Notes under the pieces: model-generated | Told to the model about the DNA's origin: nothing | Database searches by the model: none | Seen by the model: only the letters and a program-made list of their open reading frames with translations | Translations under genes and position numbers: made by a program | NCBI RefSeq assembly: GCF_001431405.1 | Contig: NZ_LDJL01000001.1 | Coordinates: 248,001 to 312,000 of the forward strand | Origin: Pseudoxanthomonas dokdonensis | Lineage (GTDB): Bacteria; Pseudomonadota; Gammaproteobacteria; Xanthomonadales; Xanthomonadaceae | DNA length: 64,000 nt | Reading direction: 5' to 3' | Part shown: positions 17,454 through 24,116 of the stretch, in pieces | Layout of the letters: each line of letters starts with the position of its first letter | Numbering within the stretch: the first letter of the stretch is position 1

Positions 17454-17855
17454 ATGAAAAAGGGAATACTGGCTGGCCTGGCATTGCTGCTGACGGTTGG
17501 TGCCGGCGCAGCACATGCGGAGGGTTTTTACGAACCGATCCCTTACTACAACAACAATGTGTTCCTGTTCTGCACGATAGGCGTGCCCCAGGACTGCTGG
17601 ATTCCGCTAAGTCCTGCGCTGGGAACGTTTACCGTCACCAATCAGTATTGCTACAACCCGGTTTCGTCGACGACGTATGCAAGGGTCTGCCCGCATGCTT
17701 TCCAGAGCGGAACAGGATCAGTGTCATCCTCGTCCAGCAGCATGGAGGGGATGATGGCTGGTGGCGCAGCGGGTGCAGCTGGTCAGGCGGAAGGCAGCGA
17801 TACTCCATCTCTGGCCCAGGAGAACGACGAGCCTGCTTCACCGCTTCCCGAGTGA
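17454..17855 (+). CDS. small exported protein of unknown function
   Basis: 133 residues. GGAG lies upstream of the ATG. The signal peptide MKKGILAGLALLLTVGAG ends near AHA-EG. The mature part is short, with YYNNNVFLFCTIGVPQDCW and four cysteines, then a low-complexity Ser/Gly/Ala tail with acidic residues at the end. I recognise no domain. Its position between the DUF4189 gene and the second toxin cassette suggests an accessory periplasmic protein of the T4SS locus. Confidence 0.6.
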   Translation: MKKGILAGLALLLTVGAGAAHAEGFYEPIPYYNNNVFLFCTIGVPQDCWIPLSPALGTFTVTNQYCYNPVSSTTYARVCPHAFQSGTGSVSSSSSSMEGMMAGGAAGAAGQAEGSDTPSLAQENDEPASPLPE

Positions 17856-18045
17856 TCATCGCGCGGTCATCCAGTAGTGTGGAGTTTTCGTTGAGTGCTT
17901 GACGACTGGCAACTGTCTATCGACAGCCACTTACCCTTGAAGACACATCGCTGGAATCAGGATCGGATAGACACAAGCATCTTTGGAAGAGCCGGGACGA
18001 GCTGACTGCCAAAAACACCTTTTTTCAGCATGGAAGATGTCACCC

Positions 18046-18699
18046 ATGAAACGATCTCTTATCGCAATGCTGGTCACTGTGCTTGCCAGCTGTTCGCCAG
18101 GTTCCGCGCCGCACGCGAGCGTGGGTGGAGTTGCAAGCACGCAACATCCCGTCCAGACGGAAAAGCGTGCGATAACCGCCGGTGGTGCCGGACACGATGA
18201 CCCGGTAGTAATGAGTAAGGTCTGCGGCAACGCGGAGCTTGAGCTTCACTGCCCGCATGCAGGCGAAGATGCATTGAAGCTGGACTGTCGCGCGACCAGA
18301 ATTTCGCTGAAGACCGCGGACACAAAGGTAAGTTACCTGGATAATCCGGCTGAGATGAGCAAGTACACGGCGGTCGGTTTGGGCTGTGCGACCGCAAAAG
18401 ATGGTTCGTCATACTTCGTGGTGCAGTACGGTGAGTTGCCTTTTGGTTGCCAGTTCTGTGAGTGGAACTATCTGTATGACCAGGACGGCAGGCAGCTGAC
18501 CCACAGCCAGCCGGCGATACTGCAGGATGCTTCGCTGCCAGGTGATGACAAGCAGTATCCGAACAATCAAGAGTTTGAAGCAAAGCACAAGCAGCTGGGT
18601 TTGTCGCAACCGGAGATAGAGTTCCTAGCTTGCGATGTACGCATGGACGCAGCTGGCGAGCCAGTGTGCGAAAAGGAGAGCAGGGATGCCAGGGGATGA
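18046..18699 (+). CDS. lipoprotein, candidate immunity protein for the peptidoglycan effector
   Basis: 217 residues from ATG 18046, chosen because it places a full lipoprotein signal at the N-terminus (MKRS, hydrophobic core, LASC with Cys17). An upstream in-frame ATG adds residues that would spoil the signal. The mature part has many cysteines (KVCGNAELELHCPH, LDCRATRI, GCQFCEWNYLYD) and no named domain that I can assign. It ends 14 bases inside the next gene. In X. citri, XAC2610 precedes the effector XAC2609 in the same place and acts as a periplasmic inhibitor. The same role is inferred here from position and localisation. Confidence 0.72.
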   Translation: MKRSLIAMLVTVLASCSPGSAPHASVGGVASTQHPVQTEKRAITAGGAGHDDPVVMSKVCGNAELELHCPHAGEDALKLDCRATRISLKTADTKVSYLDNPAEMSKYTAVGLGCATAKDGSSYFVVQYGELPFGCQFCEWNYLYDQDGRQLTHSQPAILQDASLPGDDKQYPNNQEFEAKHKQLGLSQPEIEFLACDVRMDAAGEPVCEKESRDARG

Positions 18700-20209
18700 G
18701 ATTTACCAGGACATGGTGCAGGCGCGGGGCAATCCCTATCGGCAAGACCAGATCGCACCTTACAGCCACTATCGGGACCCGATAGACCGCACGCCGGGCC
18801 GGCTGGCCGGCAACTCCACGATCTGGGGAGACGCGAGTCCGGAAGTGCAGTCGCGGGTCATCGACCTGCTGGTCGACACCTCGCGCGACGCTGGTTTGAA
18901 CGCCAGGCAGACAGCGCACGTGCTGGCGATCGCCAGAGCCGAATCCGGATTCAATCCTGACGCCGCCGCCGGTACCACCTCGGCGCATGGCATCGGACAA
19001 TTCATCAACAAGACCGGTGCCGCATACGGCCTGAATGACAGCAACCGAACCGCTGTGGCGTTGCAGGCAAGAGCATTGGTCGCCCATTTCCAGGACAACC
19101 AGCGTCTGGCCCGGGCACGTGGGCAGGGCGAAGAATACATCTACAAATACCATCATGACGGCCCGAACGACGAATCTGGCGGTTTGTCGCTCTCGCGAAC
19201 CAAAGTCATGCCGTACCTCGCGGATTACGAGGCATTCGTGCGCCGACGCCTTGGCGTGCCAGCGGAGCGGATCGACAACGTCGGACAGCCGCATCCCACG
19301 CCTGGCGGGCAATCGTCGTCGCCGCGCGAGGATGCCCCGACGCTGCTGGTCGCGGGCATGTCCGGCCCGCAGGTACGGCAGCTGCAGGAGCGCTTGAATG
19401 CGCTCGGCTTCAATGATGACCGGGGACTGGCATTGCAGGAAGATGGTCGCTTTGGTCAACGAACCGCCGAAGCGTTGCTCAGCTTCCAGCGCGACTATGG
19501 CCTGCGAGAGGATGGCGTTGCGGGCCCCAGGGTACGCAGTGCGCTGACCCGGACGGAACAGTTGCAGCAGCAACCCGTTAGCGAGTTTAGCGAGCAGTCG
19601 ATGTTGAAGCAGGGCACGCATGGCAGCGCAACCCGCAGCCTGCAGGAAGCACTGAACCAGCTCGGCTATTCAGACGCGCGCAGTCAGCCGCTGGCGACCC
19701 ATGGCCTGTTCAATGCGTCGACTTCGGCAGCGGTCCGCGAGTTCCAGCGCGATCATGGCCTGAGTGTCGACGGCATTGTCGGTCCGGACACCACAGCCGC
19801 GCTGCGGACGGCCGCAACCGCGCCGCTGCTGAATCACCCGGACCACCCCGACCATTCACTGTTCAAGCAGGCGCGCAATGCCGTGCAGCGCATGGACAAC
19901 CAGCAAGGACGCGTGTCCGACCACAACAGCGACTGTCTGGCGGCGGCATTGACGGTCGCTGCCAGGTCAGATGGGCTGGATCGCATTGACGAGGTATTGC
20001 TGTACAGGAATGGCGCTGTGGCCAGTGCCATCCAGTACGGACAAGCCGGTATCCGTGACCGCTACGCCTCAGTGGACACGACACAAGCGCTCAACCAGAC
20101 CCTGGCTGACAGCAGCCGACTGCTGAAGCCGAAAGAAGGCCAGGTGGTGATCAACCCAGCACCTGAGCCGTTACGTGAGCAGCCGGGGGCAGCGCAAGTC
20201 CTGCGCTAG
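18686..20209 (+). CDS. X-T4SS effector: lysozyme-fold domain, two peptidoglycan-binding domains, XVIPCD
   Basis: 507 residues from ATG 18686 (AGGAG upstream); no signal peptide. Residues about 55-190 form a lytic transglycosylase/lysozyme-like domain with likely catalytic Glu86 in ARAESGFNP and AHGIGQFI. Two PG_binding_1 domains follow, near 224-287 (MSGPQVRQLQERLNALGF, then EDGVAGPRV) and 308-373 (THGSATRSLQEALNQLGY, then VDGIVGPDT). The last part, from HPDHPDHSLF at 384, is an XVIPCD with a tail rich in polar residues. The expected role is cleavage of the wall of rival cells after injection. X. citri XAC2609 has the same plan but a GH19 catalytic domain. Confidence 0.85.
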   Translation: MPGDEIYQDMVQARGNPYRQDQIAPYSHYRDPIDRTPGRLAGNSTIWGDASPEVQSRVIDLLVDTSRDAGLNARQTAHVLAIARAESGFNPDAAAGTTSAHGIGQFINKTGAAYGLNDSNRTAVALQARALVAHFQDNQRLARARGQGEEYIYKYHHDGPNDESGGLSLSRTKVMPYLADYEAFVRRRLGVPAERIDNVGQPHPTPGGQSSSPREDAPTLLVAGMSGPQVRQLQERLNALGFNDDRGLALQEDGRFGQRTAEALLSFQRDYGLREDGVAGPRVRSALTRTEQLQQQPVSEFSEQSMLKQGTHGSATRSLQEALNQLGYSDARSQPLATHGLFNASTSAAVREFQRDHGLSVDGIVGPDTTAALRTAATAPLLNHPDHPDHSLFKQARNAVQRMDNQQGRVSDHNSDCLAAALTVAARSDGLDRIDEVLLYRNGAVASAIQYGQAGIRDRYASVDTTQALNQTLADSSRLLKPKEGQVVINPAPEPLREQPGAAQVLR

Positions 20210-20215
20210 GCAAGC

Positions 20216-20512
20216 GAAGAGAACAGAGCTGCAGAATGAGTCCAACAAACGTAAATGCCGTGGGTGCCCGGCTTGCTACCAGCGCATCCGATCCGGGGCA
20301 TGAATCCGCAACGCGCGGGATGGGAGACAACTCGTACTTTACGGTGTGTCGCCAAAAGCACACCTCTATCCGCGACTTTGGACAAGAAGGCAATAGCGGA
20401 ACTTCTGAAGCTGGCAATCCAGTACCAACCCAGGTTCCCTGCCAGTACGAAAGGTATCTGATTGCCTGTGTAGATGAACAACATGTAGGTGACCACCAAG
20501 GAGATCGAGCCT
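20216..20512. other. unassigned stretch open in several frames on both strands
   Basis: Frames are open across most of this segment on the plus strand (20236-20541 and 20255-20461) and on the minus strand (20206-20499). None has a convincing ribosome site, signal or family match. Translated pieces (for example GDNSYFTVCRQKHTSI, and SFRSSAIAFLSKVADRG on the other strand) resemble small hypothetical proteins I have seen repeatedly annotated in Xanthomonadaceae, so this may be a dispersed repeat rather than a gene. That memory cannot be verified here. Confidence 0.35.
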
Positions 20513-21001
20513 ATGCCATTGAACAGAGCCGCAAACGCTGACTATAACCACGGTCCACCTGCAGGCCATATCCGCTTTCGTGATTTCGTCTTGATGCTAT
20601 GTCTCTTATCGCTGTCTTCGTATGTGTTGGTGGCGCAGGCGAAGGAGAGCAAGCGTGCCACTGCCAAAGCTGACGCATGGATAGGACGCGACGCCGCCGA
20701 CCTTCTTACACAGTTGCGGGTCGATGGCGGTCGCGTCCAGATTGATGAGAATGATGAGACAGGCGAGACGTCATACACCTGGGAGACCTGGAATCCCGAC
20801 TGGGTGGAAAACAGGGTGGTCGGGTCCGAGATAGCCCCAGGACCCGGCGGCATATTCCATACCACCTACACACAGGATGTCTATCACCCTGCAACAGTCA
20901 GATGCATTGTTACTTTCCACGCCGACAAAGAAGGCATCGTCAGACGTTGGGACTACGAGGGAGACACTTGCAGCCGAGATGTCGAAAAGCCGAAGGAATA
21001 G
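20513..21001 (+). CDS. membrane-anchored or exported protein of unknown function
   Basis: 162 residues. AAGGAG at 20499-20504 decides the ATG at 20513. A hydrophobic segment near residues 25-42 (FVLMLCLLSLSSYVLVAQA) is a late signal peptide or anchor. The mature part has DAWIGRDAADLLTQL and GETSYTWETWNPDW, and ends with two cysteines. It resembles small periplasmic proteins of Xanthomonadaceae without known function. Location right after the second effector makes a T4SS accessory or additional immunity role possible, but nothing in the sequence proves it. Confidence 0.65.
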   Translation: MPLNRAANADYNHGPPAGHIRFRDFVLMLCLLSLSSYVLVAQAKESKRATAKADAWIGRDAADLLTQLRVDGGRVQIDENDETGETSYTWETWNPDWVENRVVGSEIAPGPGGIFHTTYTQDVYHPATVRCIVTFHADKEGIVRRWDYEGDTCSRDVEKPKE

Positions 21002-21030
21002 CTGTGACAACCTACAAATGGAGAATTTCC

Positions 21031-21486
21031 GTGAAAGCAATCAATCTTGTGGTTCTGTTGATGATGGCGCTGGGGCCGGCTGTTGCCGCGCCGGCATCGG
21101 CTGCTGATGTCCGCCACGGAGTTGTGGTCGACAGAAAGCCGATAGAAAATCGCGGAACCGATGAAACCCAGTCCTACAAGAAAAAGAAGTCCTTTGGACG
21201 GAATATCGGCCAGTTAGCGCAGGTCTGGGTTGGCCCACGTCTTCTCGGCAAGAACGATGCGGTCGATGCAGCGGTGCAAAGCAATTCTGGTGGGGCCGTC
21301 GGCGAAGCCGTCGCTGCAAAAGTAAGTGACCGCGGTCCGACCACACGATACATGGTGAAGATCCGCCTGGACAGCGGAAAAATACTTGCCATCACCCAGC
21401 TTGGGGAAACATTGGGTGATATCAAGGCAGGCAGTCGAGTCAAGGTGGAGGGACGGGGAGACGATGCACGGATAAGTGCGGAGTGA
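21031..21486 (+). CDS. exported protein with C-terminal SlyB-like beta segment
   Basis: 151 residues from GTG 21031 with GGAG at 21020-21023; a GTG at 21004 is also possible and would lengthen the N-terminus by nine residues. The signal peptide runs to about ASA-AD. The middle is basic and Gly/Ala-rich (GGAVGEAVAAKV). The end reads TRYMVKIRLDSGKILAITQ and IKAGSRVKVEG, which is like the C-terminal barrel of SlyB-type envelope proteins. No lipobox is visible. It is the last gene of the T4SS locus; its role is unknown. Confidence 0.6.
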   Translation: MKAINLVVLLMMALGPAVAAPASAADVRHGVVVDRKPIENRGTDETQSYKKKKSFGRNIGQLAQVWVGPRLLGKNDAVDAAVQSNSGGAVGEAVAAKVSDRGPTTRYMVKIRLDSGKILAITQLGETLGDIKAGSRVKVEGRGDDARISAE

Positions 21487-21846
21487 CTACAAGGCCTGAG
21501 GTCTGAGCAATAGCGCGCAGGCTGTTGGCAAAGGCAGTTGGCACGGACCGGGCAGCACGCCCGGCATCCTCCGTATGCAAACAGCCCGGAGTAGGTGGAC
21601 GCCTGGAGCTGCAAGATCCGCCACTGGGAAGCGAGGCGGAAAAGGTCGCATAGCGCAGCTATACGCATCAGTAGCAAGCCGTTGATCCCAGCTCACCACT
21701 GCCCGGACAACACCACGCACACACGGCGTGACCGGAAGTGGAATCCGGACACGAGGGTACCGGTGGCGGAAGATCTTGCGTAGGCTTGGGTGAATAACCA
21801 AGGCGTGCGCGATTCCCTGGCCACGCTTGTCAGAAGGAGTACCTTG
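21487..21846. other. gap after the T4SS locus, no gene seen
   Basis: 360 bases without a credible gene. CCGGGC (21548-21553) and GCCCGG (21559-21564) make a short hairpin without a T-run. AAGGAG at 21833-21838 is the ribosome site of the next gene. No tRNA, att site or integrase fragment is recognisable at this locus boundary. Confidence 0.5.
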
Positions 21847-23079
21847 ATGGCATCGAAGAAAGTCACTTTTACCGGTCATGATGGCAGCCAGCTGTCCGCC
21901 AGCCTCGAGCTGCCGGCCCGCAGGCCGCAGGCGTTTGCGTTGTTCGCGCACTGCTTTACCTGTGGCAAGGACAGTGTGGCGGCGGCACGCATCAGCCGTG
22001 CACTGACCGATCACGGCATCGCGGTCATGCGCTTCGACTTCACCGGCCTGGGCAACAGTGAAGGTGACTTCGCCAATACCAATTTCAGCTCCAATGTCGA
22101 GGACCTGGTGGCCGCCGCGGCCTATCTGCGCGAGCATCACCAGGCCCCGGCGTTGCTGGTCGGCCATAGCCTGGGCGGAGCAGCGGTACTGGCGGCGGCG
22201 CACGAAATCCCGGAATCCGTCGCGGTGGCCACATTGGCCGCGCCGGCGGAGCCGGACCACGTGCTGCAACAGTTTGGCGAACCTTCGCGCGACGAGATCA
22301 GCCGATCCGGCGAAGCGACCGTGTCGCTGGCTGGCCGGCCGTTCAATATCAAGCGCCAGTTCCTGCAGGATCTGCAAAGCAGTCGCATCGACGACTGCAT
22401 CGCCCATCTGGGCAAGGCGCTGCTGGTGATGCATTCGCCGCTTGATACCCAGGTCGGGGTGGACAGCGCCAGCCGGATCTTCCTGCGTGCCAAGCACCCC
22501 AAGAGTTTTGTGTCGCTGGACAAGGCCAACCATCTACTGACCCGGCGCGAGGATGCCGAGTACGCCGCCACGGTGCTGGCGGCCTGGGCCAGCCACTATC
22601 TGCCGATGGCGGATGCGACGCCGTTGCCGGCCGGGATCGTCGAAGTCAGCGAATCGGGGACTGGCAAATTCACCCAGGTCGTGCGTAGCGGGCGGCATGT
22701 GCTGGCCGCGGATGAACCCGCCGATGTCGGTGGCGATGATGCAGGACCGGGCCCGTACGACTATCTTCTGGCTGGACTCGGCGCATGCACCTCGATGACG
22801 TTGCGCCTGTATGCCGAACGCAAGCAGATACCGTTGCAGGGTGTCAGTGTGAGACTGCAGCACGGACGCGTGCACGCCGAGGATTGCGCCGATTGCGAAA
22901 CCAGCAGCGGCCAGATCGACCAGATCACCCGCACGCTGGAGCTGACTGGTGACCTCAGTGAAGCGCAACACGCCGATCTATTGCGTATTGCCGACCGCTG
23001 CCCGGTCCATCGCACGCTGGAGAACGAGATCAAGATCCGGACCAGCCTGGCATCTGATCAGCAGCAGGAAAACCCTTAG
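21847..23079 (+). CDS. alpha/beta hydrolase fused to OsmC-type peroxidase domain
   Basis: 410 residues from ATG 21847 (AAGGAG eight bases upstream). Residues about 1-255 are an alpha/beta hydrolase with the elbow GHSLGG (Ser108) and the motif FAHCFTCGKDS near the N-terminus. Residues about 270-410 are an OsmC/Ohr-like domain: GPGPYDYLLAGLGACTSMTLR and the second cysteine region RCPVHRTLENEI. OsmC proteins reduce organic hydroperoxides with a Cys pair. The fusion is a known architecture in proteobacteria, but its substrate is not established. It appears to be transcribed alone. Confidence 0.88.
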   Translation: MASKKVTFTGHDGSQLSASLELPARRPQAFALFAHCFTCGKDSVAAARISRALTDHGIAVMRFDFTGLGNSEGDFANTNFSSNVEDLVAAAAYLREHHQAPALLVGHSLGGAAVLAAAHEIPESVAVATLAAPAEPDHVLQQFGEPSRDEISRSGEATVSLAGRPFNIKRQFLQDLQSSRIDDCIAHLGKALLVMHSPLDTQVGVDSASRIFLRAKHPKSFVSLDKANHLLTRREDAEYAATVLAAWASHYLPMADATPLPAGIVEVSESGTGKFTQVVRSGRHVLAADEPADVGGDDAGPGPYDYLLAGLGACTSMTLRLYAERKQIPLQGVSVRLQHGRVHAEDCADCETSSGQIDQITRTLELTGDLSEAQHADLLRIADRCPVHRTLENEIKIRTSLASDQQQENP

Positions 23080-23247
23080 CCGTAGTGCGAAGTCGCGCTT
23101 GCCTGCCTTTCAGGCCGCGGTTCTTTCAGACGCTGTGGGGGCAAGAGCAGAAGCAACGCCTGCACGGCACGACCGGTCAGGTTGCATCGGCGTCCGCCGT
23201 GCGCGACGGCGCGCGGCGCGTGGTAGCAGATCCAGCTCCGTGGCAGG

Positions 23248-24039
23248 TCATTCCGGCAGGCGGAAGAACGCGCGTGCGGTGGTAGTGGTCTGGGCGGCAA
23301 CGTCGGCCACGTCCTGAGCGCGGTCGCGGGCCAGTTCCTCGACAATGTGGGCCAGGTACATCGGTTCGTTGCGGCGATGCGAGGGTTGCGGCTTGACCGT
23401 GCGCGGCAACAGGTACGGCGCATCGGTTTCAATCATCAGCCGGTTGGCCGGGATGTGCCTGACCAGCTCGCGCAGATGCAGCCCGCGACGCTCATCGCAG
23501 AGCCAGCCGGTGATGCCGATATGCCAATCCTGATCCAGGTAGGCGAACAGTTCCTCGCGGCTGCCGGTAAAGCAGTGCACCACCGCTGGCCCCAGCTTGC
23601 CATCGAAGTTCTTCATCATGGCGATGAAGTCCTCGTGCGCATCGCGCTGGTGCAGGAACAGCGGCTTGCCGATGTCGGCGGCGGTCTGCAACTGCATCTC
23701 GAACGCGCGCCGTTGTGCCGGACGCGGCGAGAAATCGCGGAAGTAGTCCAGTCCACATTCGCCGACCGCGACCACCTCGGCATGACCGAGCAGGGCCCGC
23801 ATTTCCGCATCGCACTCGGCGGTGTATTCGCTGGCATGGTGGGGATGTACCCCCGCAGTGGCGAACAACTGGCCGGGATGCGCCTGCGCCAGCTGCAATG
23901 CCTTCGGTGAATGCTCACGGCTGGCGCCGGTGACCACCAGTTGCGTCACACCGGCCTCGCGCGCGCGCGCCAGCACCGCGTCGCGGTCATGGTCGAAGGA
24001 GTCGTGGGTAAGGTTGGCGCCGATATCGATCAATTGCAT
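23248..24039 (-). CDS. tatD: TatD-family metal-dependent deoxyribonuclease
   Basis: 263 residues. The N-terminus LIDIGANLTHDSFD is the TatD variant rather than the HxH start of YcfH. Metal-ligand regions are visible at VGECGLDYFRDFSP, LFLHQRDAH, VVHCFTGSREE and IETDAPYLLPR. TatD is a cytosolic 3'-5' DNA/RNA exonuclease linked to DNA repair; it is not part of Tat transport. It stands alone on the minus strand, divergent from hrpB with about 77 bases between the starts. The ending AFFRLPE is normal for the family. Confidence 0.9.
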   Translation of the reverse strand: MQLIDIGANLTHDSFDHDRDAVLARAREAGVTQLVVTGASREHSPKALQLAQAHPGQLFATAGVHPHHASEYTAECDAEMRALLGHAEVVAVGECGLDYFRDFSPRPAQRRAFEMQLQTAADIGKPLFLHQRDAHEDFIAMMKNFDGKLGPAVVHCFTGSREELFAYLDQDWHIGITGWLCDERRGLHLRELVRHIPANRLMIETDAPYLLPRTVKPQPSHRRNEPMYLAHIVEELARDRAQDVADVAAQTTTTARAFFRLPE

Positions 24040-24116
24040 CCGCGCATTCTAGAGCGTGCCACGTCCCTTGGCTAAGCCGCGCTGTCCGGACGGACGACAG
24101 CCACTAGAATTGGCGG

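Noticed and set aside
20236-20541. 101-residue gene after the peptidoglycan effector
   Set aside because: No ribosome site, no signal, no domain, and it overlaps the better supported start at 20513; competing frames are open on both strands.
1563-21486. Integrative conjugative element
   Set aside because: A T4SS is present, but no relaxase, integrase, partition gene or att-like direct repeat is seen, and the cargo carries XVIPCD tails, so a killing system fits better.
23080-23247. Possible small gene between the OsmC fusion and tatD
   Set aside because: Open frames there are tails or antisense extensions without a start signal.
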